This document shows, one piece after another, positions 35,108-46,701 of a stretch of DNA of 64,000 bases. Origin of the DNA: Cephalotus follicularis (taxonomy: Eukaryota; Streptophyta; Magnoliopsida; Oxalidales; Cephalotaceae). How positions within the stretch are numbered: position 1 is the stretch's first letter; each line of letters begins with the position of its first letter. The DNA lies in assembly GCA_001972305.1 (NCBI GenBank), contig BDDD01000025.1, forward strand, positions 784,850 through 848,849, given 5' to 3'. The notes beneath the pieces are model-generated. The model saw nothing but the letters and a program-made list of their open reading frames with translations. It made no database searches and had not been told where the DNA came from. Position numbers and translations under genes: made by a program.

Positions 35108-36027
35108 TGTAACGCACGAGATTTTGAACGATGTAATATTTCAATTTTATTGAAATATTATTATAGAATTAATGAGAATGGCATAGATTTTGACTTAAAT
35201 GATGCTTTCCAAAATTTAAAAGGTTAGATTTTGGAAGAAGGAATGATGGAGATGTTAAAGAAATTCTAAATGATGCAATTAGAGGCAAAACGATGCGATT
35301 TTTGGGCCAAACGCATCGATATCTTTTTAAAGACGTCGACGCCTATGGGAAGAAGGGGCGCACGTAAATGCATGCACATGCACGTCGATGCAGACGAAGG
35401 CATCGACGCCCTTGTACAAAAGAGGAAAAGACATTGACGTCTAAAGAAGACATAGACGTCTTTAAAAAGAATACCAGTCACGTTATGAACTGACAGAATA
35501 ACGTGCAATGGGAGGCAATTTTAGGCTTGTTGTAGGCACCTTGGGACAAAAAGTGAGACGTGTTGGGCATGCATAATAGCCTCCTGACCTGCACGACTGG
35601 AGAGAGATGAAGAATATAACAAGTGTTGGCATGCTTGCAACCTGCAAAAGAAGAGGAGAAGGAAACAAGTTAGAATGAAGAAATTGAATGGGGAAGAGGG
35701 AGAGAACACGAGAGTGTTCATTTAGTGCAGAGAGAAGGAGGGAGAGGGAGCCATCTGCATAAGAACTACCCCATCCCCACCCCTCTCTCCCGTTTAAAAC
35801 ACCTAAGGAGAGGAAAGAAGGAAACCGTGAGTGTGAAGAGGGAGTTCCACCAATACTAGACCAGTGGATCTTGGGGAAACTTGGAACTGGAAGCTTGCAG
35901 CAACGGGACGACCTTGGAGCTGCTGTGGACAATTCTTGGAACACAAAGAGGTGGACTTTCAAGGTTTCTAACTTGAAACCAGAGGTAGGGGAAGTATATG
36001 TGCACTTTTGAGTTCAAAACTAGTGTC

Positions 36028-39000
36028 TTGCCATGAATAAAATGCATGAATTGCATGCCTATTTTGGAGTTAATGTGTATGCTTGTTTGATGATATGAAC
36101 ACCTGGTTGAGTGGACTATGCATGCATGTTGAATTCAGTATGAATCCCATGTTAGACTACATGTACAATTGGATTTTATGTTCCTGTTTGGTTGTAGTAT
36201 GGAAGAGAAAGTGTTCTGGACACTTAAACGTCGATGCTTTTGGTAAGAAGCATCGATGTCTTTATGCGATGAGGAAATAGACGTCGACGTCTTAGTTAAG
36301 CGTCGATGTATATTTCAAACATTTGCAGAACTGCAATGTTTGCTTTTGGACTTGTGGACTTTGATGGATTGATGATTTGGTTATACACATGAACAACCTG
36401 TTGTGCGTCTTACGCCGTAAGTGGTGTACCTGGGAAGTGCATGCGTGGATGGAGGATGGATTCCTCTTTGAAATGGTGTTGGTCGAGGTGATACCTCCTG
36501 GTACCACTTAAACATCAACGTCTATGGAAGGCATCAACGTCCTTGGTAGCTGCGCATTTGGTCTTGCACATAACGTGAGGACGTGTTAAAGTTCCTACCT
36601 TAAACGTCGATGCGTTGTGATAGACATCGACGCCCAAGGGTTTTGGCTTGAAGGCATCGACGCCTAGAGGAAAACGTTGACGTGATTCGTACTGTTGCAA
36701 GCACTGACCTTGAAGATAAACCTCGATGCTTTTGGGGTAATGAACATCGACGCGTTGAGAAAAGACATCGACGTCTTTCCTCCTGGATTGTACGGTTTGA
36801 CCCATTTTGAACCCGTTATGTAATGACCGCAAATTCAATTCGTGTACATTGTAATATTTATTAATAAAATGTGCACTCATTTGAATTCAATGTCCCATTA
36901 TTATAATATTGTGATTGGTAATTGTTTGGGATGAATGGATGTACAATTGGTGAAGTATCCAACTTATGAAACCCTAAAAAAGCTCGACAGTCGACTGTCT
37001 GAGGTGTGAGTGGGCAGTCGACAGCTCCATGCATCCAGTCGACTGGAATGGTCCTGCACAGGCGCCTGGCAGTCGCAATGACAGGGATGGCAATTGTTCT
37101 AAATGTGGCATGCATGCGAAATGCATGTCACCACCTGCCAGAACATGCAAATTAGAGTGCTTGCATGCCCTCTATTCCATCTGTAATTGCAGACCTGCAA
37201 CCTGCAAAATCAAAGAGAGAAAGGTGAGAAAGAGATAGAGACAAGAGAGAAAGAAGTGCATGTGATGAGAGAAGGAAGAGTTAAAGAATCTGGCGAATTC
37301 AAGGTCCCTGACCTCTATATCAGCTGTGCATGAGCTGAGAGTGAGAGTTAGAAACACTGAGGGAAGAGAGAGAGCTTGCTAAAGATTATTAGAGCTTGCA
37401 TGTTGATGGATTAGAGCTCAAAGAAGGGAATTGAAGCTTTGGAGTTCTTGGTAAGTCCTTAGTTCGAACTCACTGTTAAAATGATGATAATGTAACTAGG
37501 AGGAATATTGAATACCTTCTGTCAACATGATTAAGGTTAAGAACTTTAGAATTGATTTAAATTGGTAAAGGAAAGAAGTAAGAAATGGATATGAAGCATA
37601 GGGAGTTTAGATAACTCTAATTTGGATTATTATTGTTGTTAGTTAGTTGTTATAACTACTGATTCCCCTAAGTATACACATACATCTTCTGTCAACATTA
37701 AGATCAAAGAATCCAAAATTGAAAGGAATTTGACAAAGAGTTCAAAGGGAATGGGGAGAGTAATGTTTAAGACTCAATGAACTAATGATTAGCCACTGTT
37801 GGAATTGTAGTTGTTATAAGTATTTACTGGAACCTTCTGATATTAATGCATGTCCTTAAACATGTAAATGTATAGACTGAATTTACTGGAGTTGGAAGGT
37901 TGAACTAAAAGTTGGAACTCAAAGAGGAAGATCACTCCAATTGATCTTGGGATAGCAAATTAAGGTAAGGGTAACAATATGTTTTGGAAGATATGAGCAT
38001 GCATATCATGTATGTTTACTTTTCTGCATTATTGCATGTTTGATTGGATTGGTATTATAGATTGAAAATTGCAAACTGCTACTGCCTGCATTTTCTGGAC
38101 AGAAGCAGTCGACTGTTCTTCATGGCAGTCGACTGCTCAACCCTATCCAGACGGCTGCTAAGGCAAATCAGTCGACTACTCAACCAAGGCAGCCGACTGT
38201 CCTGGGTAAAATTACTGATATAAGTCCTGTTAAGGCCTCAATTTTGAATGTAATGAACCTGACCTCCATTTGGATGACTAGAACAGTTAATCCTGGCCTC
38301 ATATACAATTACATTCCAAAACTAAACAATGTACGCACTCCTTGTGAGAGTTGCATATGAATTGACTATGTAATGCTATTCCTTGTGAATCCTTGCATTG
38401 CTACTGATTTGTGATATTGTTGTTGTATATGCTACCTTACATTAGTATATACTGTTTGGTGCTATTCAATACCATTACTACTTATATTGCAATGATCGAA
38501 CCAACTATGGGCTATGTACCCAAATTATGATATCAACTATTATTTTCAAATGAAAACCTATAGTTAAAAGAAATTATTGATTTTCCTCCTATGAGAGGTA
38601 CCATCTGTTTTGTTCTCCAAAGCGAGGACCATTATTGTATTGATATCGTTTTCCTCCAAAGAGATGTACGATAAACGACTTGTTATATGTTTCTAAAGAA
38701 AACCACTTTTATATTGCATATTGCTGATATATGCAATAATATTATTGAAATGCTTGAATTATTTGTCTATGCTTATTGCCGGTAGTCGAGTGATGGCTGA
38801 TGGTCACCAACTACGGTAGGGATCCTGTGTGCCAGGAGTTGGCCAGAGTATCACCCAAACTTATATGCATTGCAGATCTTATTTGTTAAACTACCCACCA
38901 ACGCCGGTAGTAAATGTTACTTGTTCTATCATCCTCGGAGCGCAGGAGATAGTTAGGTAGTGCACAGTCGGAGCTAGGAGATAGCGGCATGTGACACCCA

Positions 39001-41343
39001 AACTATGGATGAATTGATTGTACCCTTGTGCGGTATTCTTGCATATGAACTGTTTATGGCCACTTGGCATGATTGCTTATATATTGGCTCATTAAAAGTT
39101 ATTTTGATATACACTGTCATACATGTTGCATTCATATATTCCTTAGCATGCATTATCTTCCTACTTAGCCAAGTGAGGACAACGGCTAACCCCTACAATT
39201 TCAGATTAAGCAAGGATGATTTGAGGATTACTGCTGAAGCTTGGAGAGCTTCTACTTTCGTTTTAAGGTTGTTATTTTCATGATGTTGTACTGTTTTGTA
39301 TTGAACGGTTCATACCTCGTTAATGTTGTACTTCCGCTTGTAAGGATAATCTATTTGATTTGTAACCGCACGTAGTATGGGATGCATGCGGATGACTTAT
39401 GTTATATTCTGGCTTATTGAATGCTTCCGCATATTATTTTATGATTTGTTAAATGAATGCTGGAATATATTCAATTACTGATATCACCACATATGCTTGT
39501 CTAACGTGATTGGAAAGAAAATGGGGTGTGACACATTAGTTCCGGAACGATTCTAGAAATGACTCTAAGCATGTTTGAGCATATGGTTGCATTGCATACT
39601 ACTGTGAATTGATTTATTGTATTACCGCACGATTCCTTAAAAGAATTTAATTTGAGAAATGTGTATATGATGGTTGTGTGGAAATATGTTTATACATATT
39701 TTCCAAAAGGATTGTAAAAATGATTTCAATTATTGAAATCATGTATACGAAAATAAGTATTCTCGAAGAATTAAATACTGTACAAAAAGGGCTAGTAATA
39801 CATTTTGAATAAATGTAATATTGTCAAATACTTTATACACAATAATTTACATGGAAATGGATCGTGACGGAAACGTATATTTTCCAAAAAGGATTGCGAA
39901 ATAGTTTCACATAATTAAAATTATGGTATACGGACATGAGTATTTTCGAAAGATCGGAGTACATTTTTAATGTATTGTTTTCAAGTATTTTGTGATACAC
40001 TAAAACTACTTGAAAAGGATTGAAAAGGGACTCTCGTATATTTGTGTCTTGCCATGAATAAAATGCATGAATTGCATGCCTATTTTGGAGTTAATGTGTA
40101 TGCTTGTTTGATGATATGAACACCTGGTTGAGTGGACTATGCATGCATGTTGAATTCGGTATGAATCCCATGTTAGACTACATGTACAATTGGATTTTAT
40201 GTTCCTGTTTGGTTGTAGTATGGAAGAGAAAGTGTTCTGGACTCTTAAACGTCGATGCTTTTGGTAAGAAGCATCGATGTCTTTATGCGATGAGGAAATA
40301 GACGTCGACATCTTAGTTAAGCGTCGATGTATATTTCAAACATTTGCAGAACTGCAATGTTTGCTTTTGGACTTGTGGACTTTGATGGATTGATGATTTG
40401 GTTATACACATGAAAAACCTGTTGTGCATATTACGCCGTAAGTGGTGTACCTGGGAAGTGCATGCGTAAATGGAGGATGGATTCCTCTTTGAAATGGTGT
40501 TGGTCGAGGTGATACCTCCTGGTACCACTTAAACATCGACGTCTATGGAAGGCATCGACGTCCTTGGTAGCTATACATTAGGTCTTGCACATAACGTGAG
40601 GACGAGTTAAGGTTCCTACCTTAAACGTCGATGCGTTGTGATAGACATCGACGCCCAAGGGTTTTGGCTTGAAGGCATCGACGCCTAGAGGAAAACGTCA
40701 ACGTGATTCGTACTGTTGCAAGCACTGACCTTGAAGATAAACCTCGACGCTTTTGGGGCAATGAACATCGACGCGTTGAGAAAAGACATCGACGTCTTCC
40801 CTCCTGGATTGTACGGTTTGACCCATTTTGAACCCGTTAGTTTCGGAATGATTCTAGAAATGACTCTGGGCATGTTTGAGCATATGGTTGCATTGCATAC
40901 TACTGTGAATTGATTTATTGTATTACCGCACGATTCCTTAAATGAATTTAATTTGAGAAATGTGTATATGATGGTTGTGTGGAAATATGTTTATATATAT
41001 TTTCCAAAAGGGTTGTAAAAATGATTTCAATTATTGAAATCATGTATACGAAAATAAGTATTCTCGAAGAATTAAATACTGTACAAAAAGGACTAGTTAT
41101 ACATTTTGAATAAATGTAATATTGTCAAGTACTTTATACACAATAATTTACATGGGAATGGATTGTGACGGAAACGTATATTTTCCAAAAACGATTGCGA
41201 AATGGTTTCACATAATTAAAATTATGGTATACGGACATGAGTATTTTTGAAAGATCGGAGTACATTTTTAATGTATTGTTTTCAAGTATTTTGTGATACA
41301 CTAAAACTACTTGAAAAGGATTGAAAAGGGACTCTCGTATATT
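36028..41343 (+). repeat. Tandem duplication within the middle LTR
   Basis: Segment starting GTCTTGCCATGAATAAAATG occurs at 36028 and again at 40043; ACTCTCGTATATTTGTG occurs before the second copy and again near 41330. The joint shares GTG with both parents. Only the first copy contains solo LTR L; the copies differ by few bases. Confidence 0.85.
36819..39533 (+). repeat. Solo LTR L (2.7 kb) nested in the gag-only LTR
   Basis: TGTAATGACCGC to GGGGTGTGACA with target copies CGTTA (36814-36818) and CATTA (39534-39538). The uninterrupted target is seen at 40834-40850. It holds CAGTCGACTG palindromes at 36985-37050 and 38105-38200 and the TTAGCC...GGCTAA hairpin at 39165-39189. No coding sequence. 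Its last ~280 bases recur at 44221-44515. Confidence 0.85.
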
Positions 41344-41418
41344 TGTGGAAAATATATATATGTTTCAAGAATTTATACTTCTAAACTACTTGAAGAGGAC
41401 TGTGAAATTTTGATAACT

Positions 41419-41741
41419 ACTAAACTCTTTTGGGTGAGTAGCTGAGACGGTAAACTGTGCCAAAAGGACTGCGGCCCACTTGGGATGTTTTTGGTTGCAA
41501 GTATTTTCATTTGTTAATTACTTGTGATGGCTTGTTTGGGTTACTAAACTCTGTTGGGTAAGTAGCCAGGAATTCCACTACTGAGCTCTGTTGGGAGAGT
41601 AGTTGGAAGTTCCGTATACGGTAGCCACTAAGCTCTGTTGAGTAAGTAGCTAGGGTTTCCCACAAAATGATTACTGAGCTCTGTTGGGCAAGTAGCTAGG
41701 GACTCCCTTTTGGTTGCTAAGCACTGTTGTGTAAGTAGCCG
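41419..41741 (+). repeat. CTCTGTTGGGTAAGTAGC repeat cluster
   Basis: Six spaced copies of CTRARCTCTGTTGGGTAAGTAGC-like sequence, spaced roughly 37-125 bases. The same cluster recurs in the 3' LTR at 45085-45410. Confidence 0.88.
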
Positions 41742-42464
41742 GTTGTTGAGCCTGGGTGTCAACAGCTTTGATCTGGCTTGATGGGTCCTTAGTGACCTAA
41801 TCTTTGTATCTGGCCACTTTGGGGATAGTCTAGTACTTATGTTATTGTGACCCTCGGGTGATACCTGGTTGTGGATATATACATATATTCATGTATGTCC
41901 TGTGTTATTTGCGTACTGCATCATGAATGCATTCATTTGATGTCATACATTTCTTGACCCCAAAATGTATTTATACTTAGCCGACTGAGGACAAAGGCTA
42001 ACCCCCTACTATTTCAGATTGACGGAGACAGTCGGATAAGTGCGGTTAAGGCCATTTTGGGAGCTGCTATCTAAAGGTTGTTTAAGCTAATTTTGTATTA
42101 TGATAATCCTACTCGTGTTGGAGAGGATGACAAATTATACTTGTTCAATTTGGATAATTTGTATTTGGGTTTTGCAACAATGTTTGGGTTTTGATTTATA
42201 TATGTGAACTTCTCTATGTGAGATATCTATGGTTGAAATGAAGGTTAATTCACGCTCCGTTTGTGAGTAATTAACAATGATGTTGTTTTATTATAACACG
42301 TAGTATGGGATGCGTGTTACGTTGTTAGTTCGGCTTATATTAAAGGCTTCCGCAACTGATAAATCTTTTTAAAAGGGTTTAAATTATAGTAAAATTTGAT
42401 AAGCCGGGTTATTTATGTTAATTGCTACCACTTATATGTCGTTTGGTAAACGGGGTGTGTCAGA

Positions 42465-42476
42465 TGGTATCAGAGC
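42465..42476 (+). other. Primer binding site of the gag-only element
   Basis: TGGTATCAGAGC, 2 bases after the LTR end at 42462; complement of initiator Met tRNA 3' end. It is intact. Confidence 0.92.
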
Positions 42477-42574
42477 ATATATCCATTATATGCTTAGCTT
42501 GGATAAGTTCCTTGGAAATTAACGGATTGTTTCCTCGAGATGACTACTAATGACATCTTTTCCATATAGGAACA

Positions 42575-43744
42575 ATGGACAGAAGGAGAACACGTGCGAG
42601 AGCTAGAGCCGCTGAGGCTAATGCCCCCAGGGCGGCAAATGTTCCTCATGGGGTAAATGTTCCCCGTGATGACATAGATCCGTTGGTGCGTATTGCAGAT
42701 TACTTTCAACAGCAGATGGCCTTTAATATGGCTAATGCGGAGGAGATGCGCCAATATTACGCGCAAGCTCAACCCTGACATGGAGCTCCTGCTCAGCATG
42801 ACCATGAAGATGGGAACTCTTTTGGGAAAGGGTTAGAGAGATTCATGAGGCAGAATCCTCCTAGCTTCCGTGGTGAGCTAGATGCTACTATTGCAGAAAG
42901 ATGGTTGCAGGATTTGGAGAAGATCTTCAAAGTTATGGATTGTACCGAAAACCAGAAGCTGAAATTTGTTGTCTACAGGTTATGGGGCGAGGCCATCCAC
43001 TGGTGGGAGATGGTCAAGGCAAAGTGGGAGTCAACCAGACTAGATAGTACATGGGAGAGATTCCAGAGGGAATTTCTTGATACCTATGTTCCTCGTATCG
43101 AGCAAGAACGAAGAGAGACAGAACTTCTAGAGCTGAGACAAGGAGAGATGACCGTGGCCGAATTCCAGGCCAGGTTTATGGAGCTTGCCAGGCACTCCGC
43201 CTATCTGGTGGAAGATGAGGAAAAAAAAATTCGGAGGTTCCTGAGGGGTCTGCCACCGGACCTTCGGTCAAGGATTAGAGCTATGGAGTTGGGAACTTTT
43301 GTGGAGGTTGCCCAAAAAGCAAGATTGCTGGAAAGCATAGCAAGTGAAAACCGCGCCGAGAGAGCTCGTATACAACAGAGTAACCAAACTTCCAAGCAAT
43401 CTAGGCCAGCTTCATCTAAGTGGAAAAGTAGTGGTTCTCCAACAAAGTCGACAAAGAATGAATCTCAGCAATCTACTAATCAGGGCACTCCTAGTCAGGG
43501 GAGTAATGTTAGGACGGGAGTCTGTCCCCATTGTGACAGCAAGGGCCATCAAACAGAGGATTGCTGGTGGAAAAATGGGTCATGTATGAAGTGTGGAGCA
43601 CCTGACCATTTAAGGAGGGATTGTCCGATGAAGCAAGTGACGACACCCACTGGACCTGCAGGTGATGGTGGTTCTACAGCTGGACCTTCACAGCGGAGAG
43701 ATACCAGCAAAGGCATCGTGAGAGGTACATTTTGCTATCTATGA
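42575..43744 (+). CDS. Gag of the gag-only element, with an in-frame stop at codon 68
   Basis: Structural polyprotein that forms the particle. A 67-codon stretch (MDRRRTRARARAAEANAPRA ... RQYYAQAQP) ends in TGA at 42776-42778, then the same frame continues to the next Met at 42845 and runs 299 codons to 43744. The second part has the capsid (ELDATIAERWLQDLEKIFKV, EMTVAEFQARFMELARHSAY) and two zinc knuckles (CPHCDSKGHQTEDC, CMKCGAPDHLRRDC), ending GTFCYL. No protease follows. Either the short ORF and a gag starting at Met 91 are used separately, or TGA is read through, or this copy is dead. Element G has a stop at the same codon. Confidence 0.8.
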
Positions 43745-44111
43745 TGCATTGTTTTATCATATATTGAAATTGTTCTTGATTTATTAGACGATCAAATTTT
43801 GTTGAGCAAACGCTATGGATGCCAAGCTAGAACCTTCGGAGACTAAACTTGTAAGTACAAAGGTAAATGAACGTTGACGTAACAGTCTAATGAATGATCG
43901 AACGATGGTTCGAACGAACGAGAGAATGAACGACCACCGCTTAGGTCAAATCTCGTGAATGAGACTTTGAGAGGAGTCAAGATCGTTAAGAAGAAGTTAC
44001 GTGTGACACGAAGATGACAGAAAAGTTATGAGATGACTAAGGATGATACCCTTAATCATCCAGAGTATATTGAGGAAATTCGGGGACGAATTTCTTTGAA
44101 GGAGGGTGGAT
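43745..44111 (+). other. Short 3' region and polypurine tract of the gag-only element
   Basis: About 370 bases without coding capacity where pol would be expected; contains tandem-like GAACGA blocks (43895-43935) and ends TTTGAAGGAGGGTGGAT, matching the tract before the G 3' LTR. Confidence 0.83.
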
Positions 44112-46131
44112 TGTAACGCTCGAGATTTTGTACGATGTAATATTTCAATTTTATTGAAATATTATTATCGAATTAATGAGAATGGCATAGATTTTGACTT
44201 AAATGATGCTTTCCAAAATTTCTACTTTCGTTTTAAGGTTGTTATTTTCATGATGTTGTACTGTTTTGTATTGAACGGTTCATACCTCGTTAATGTTGTA
44301 CTTCCGCTTGTAAGGATAATCTATTTGATTTGTAACCGCACGTAGTATGGGATGCATGCGGATGACTTATGTTATATTCTGGCTTATTGAATGCTTCCGC
44401 ATATTATTTTATGATTTGTTAAATGAATGCTGGAATATATTCAATTACTGATATCACCACATATGCTTGTCTAACGTGATTGGAAAGAAAATGGGGTGTG
44501 ACACATTAGTTCCGGAACGATTCTAGAAATGACTCTAAGCATGTTTGAGCATATGGTTGCATTGCATACTACTGTGAATTGATTTATTGTATTACCGCAC
44601 GATTCCTTAAAAGAATTTAATTTGAGAAATGTGTATATGATGGTTGTGTGGAAATATGTTTATACATATTTTCCAAAAGGATTGTAAAAATGATTTCAAT
44701 TATTGAAATCATGTATACGAAAATAAGTATTCTCGAAGAATTAAATACTGTACAAAAAGGGCTAGTAATACATTTTGAATAAATGTAATATTGTCAAATA
44801 CTTTATACACAATAATTTACATGGAAATGGATCGTGACGGAAACGTATATTTTCCAAAAAGGATTGCGAAATAGTTTCACATAATTAAAATTATGGTATA
44901 CGGACATGAGTATTTTCGAAAGATCGGAGTACATTTTTAATGTATTGTTTTCAAGTATTTTGTGATACACTAAAACTACTTGAAAAGGATTGAAAAGGGA
45001 CTCTCGTATATTTGAGCAAAATATATATATGTTTCAAGAATTTATACTTATAAACTACTTGAAGAGGACTATGAAATTTTGATACCTACTAAACTCTGTT
45101 GGGTGAGTAGCTGAGACGGTAAACTGTGCTAAAAGGACTGCTGCCCACTTGGGATGTTTTTGGTTGCAAGTATTTTTATTTATTAATTACTTGTGATGGC
45201 TTGTTTGGGTTACTAAACTCTGTTGGGTAAGTAGCCAGGAATTCCACTACTGCGCTCTGTTGGGAGAGTAGTTGGAAGTTCCGTATATGGTAGCCACTAA
45301 GCTCTGTTTAGTAAGTAGCTAGGGTTTCCCACGAAATGGTTACTGAGCTCTGTTGGGCAAGTAGCTAGGGACTCCCTTTTGGTTGCTAAGCACTGTTGTG
45401 TAAGTAGCCGGTTGTTGAGCCTGGGTGTCAGCAACTTTGATCTGGCTTGATGGGTCCTTAGTGATCTGATCTTTGTATCTGGCCGCTTTGGGGATAGTCT
45501 AGTACTTGTGTTATTGTGACCCTCGGGTGATACCTGGTTGTGGATATATACATATATTCATGTATGTCCTTAGTTATTTACGTACTACATCATGAATGCA
45601 TTCATTTCATGTCATACATTTCTTGACCCCAAAATGTATTTATACTTATCCGAGTGAGGACAAAGGCTAACCCCGTACTATTTCAGATTGACGGAGACAG
45701 TCGGACAAGTGCGGTTAATGCCATTTTGGGAGCTGCTATCTAAAGGTTGTTTAAGCTAATTTTGTATTATGATAATCCTACTCATGTTGGAGAGGATGAC
45801 AAATTGTACTTGTTCAATTTGGATAATTTGTATTTGGGTTTTGCAACAATGTTCGGGTGTTGATTTATATATGTGAACTTCTCTATGGTAGATATCTATG
45901 GTTGAAATGAAGGTTAATTCACACTCCGTTTGTGAGTAATTAACAATGATGTTGTTTTATTGTAACACGTAGTATGGGATGCGTGTTACGTTGTTAGTTC
46001 GGCTTATATTAAAGGCTTCCGCAACTGATAAATCTGTTTAAAAGGGTTTAAATTATCGTAAAATTTGATAAGCCGGGTTATTTGTGTTAATTACTACCAC
46101 TTATATGTCGTTTGGGAAACGGGGTGTGTCA
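44112..46131 (+). repeat. 3' LTR of the gag-only composite, carrying the tail of solo LTR L
   Basis: The first 109 bases match the LTR start, then at CCAAAATTTCTAC it jumps to the last ~280 bases of L (compare 39250) and continues through the host LTR to GGGGTGTGTCA at 46131. It thus derives from an LTR that already contained L, with an internal deletion. It lacks the tandem duplication seen in the middle LTR. Confidence 0.85.
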
Positions 46132-46136
46132 CTATT

Positions 46137-46642
46137 AGAATAAGTCTTATCAAGTCCATGCAAAGAATTAATAATATTTGTAAAATGAATATACATGCTT
46201 GAGATAGTTTCATTTTCACGCATGCAAAACATTTCATATTCTCTTGTTAGTATATTAATCTTGGCATCTTTGACTTGATTGATACTTTCGTAATTAACTT
46301 CAAGTTTATCCCACGTTTCTTTTGTGGTTGAACCAGAAGATACTCTATTAAATTCATTTGAATTTAAAACACAAATAATAACATGTTTTGCTTTAGCATT
46401 CAATTGATTTTTCTTCCATCATCATCATCATTAAACAAGTCTCTTGGTTTGAGAGTTCTATCACCTGCACTAGTAGTAATAGTAGGCAAATTAGGTCCAT
46501 CAATGATTACATATCAAAGTTCAAAATTAAGAGCTTAAATAAATATAGTCATTTTAACTTTGTAATGACTATAGTTATTAGCATCAAAATAAGGGGGTTT
46601 AGAGATGGACATATTCTCACTATTGTTTCCATTCATATCCAT
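46137..46642 (-). pseudogene. copia1 gag N-terminal part
   Basis: The start ATG at 46642 on the minus strand gives MDMNGNNSENMSISKPPYFD, then KVKMTIFI before a stop; frame 46403-46101 gives LNSNEFNRVSSGSTTKETWD, KINILTREYEMFCMRENETI and a copia gag (UBN2) core. It runs into the composite at 46131. Two in-frame stops and a shift. Confidence 0.86.
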
Positions 46643-46686
46643 GATGATCTTTTGTACCTTTAACAATTAAGAATTATATGGCAACC

Positions 46687-46700
46687 CATTCTTATACCAA
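46687..46700 (-). other. Degenerate primer binding site of copia1
   Basis: On the minus strand TTGGTATAAGAATGGG follows the LTR; the first bases resemble the initiator Met tRNA complement TGGTATCAGAG. Confidence 0.6.
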
Positions 46701-46701
46701 T

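Larger units (their letters stand above)
35108..42462 (+). repeat. Middle (5') LTR of the gag-only composite, enlarged to 7.4 kb
   Basis: From TGTAACGCACGAG to GGGGTGTGTCA, directly followed by the PBS. It is inflated by solo LTR L (36819-39533) and by a tandem duplication: 40044-41343 repeats 36028-40043 minus L. It has many ACGTCGACGT-type motifs (35320-35470, 36225-36310, 36505-36790, 40245-40800) and a run of CTCTGTTGGGTAAGTAGC repeats (41419-41741). No gene inside. Confidence 0.85.
34001..46131 (+). mobile_element. Gag-only chromovirus-derived composite with three LTR starts (TR-GAG type)
   Basis: A perfect CTATT duplication (33996-34000, 46132-46136) bounds it. Order: LTR start fused to a gag 3' part (34001-34740), leader to the next LTR (35108-42462), PBS, gag (42575-43744), short 3' region, LTR (44112-46131). 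No protease, RT or integrase is present between gag and the polypurine tract, so it depends on a partner such as element G for its enzymes. The double unit sharing one middle LTR is what unequal recombination between copies would leave. Confidence 0.88.

Noticed and set aside
35483..35962. 159-codon minus ORF in the gag-only LTR
   Set aside because: Low-complexity Ser/Leu-rich translation of a purine-rich leader; no start context, domain or independent conservation in frame.
42494..42805. Minus-strand ORF opposite gag, with a similar ORF at 54349-54810
   Set aside because: Both lie antisense to the gag start and leader of related elements, so their similarity follows from the gag similarity. 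No independent evidence of coding.
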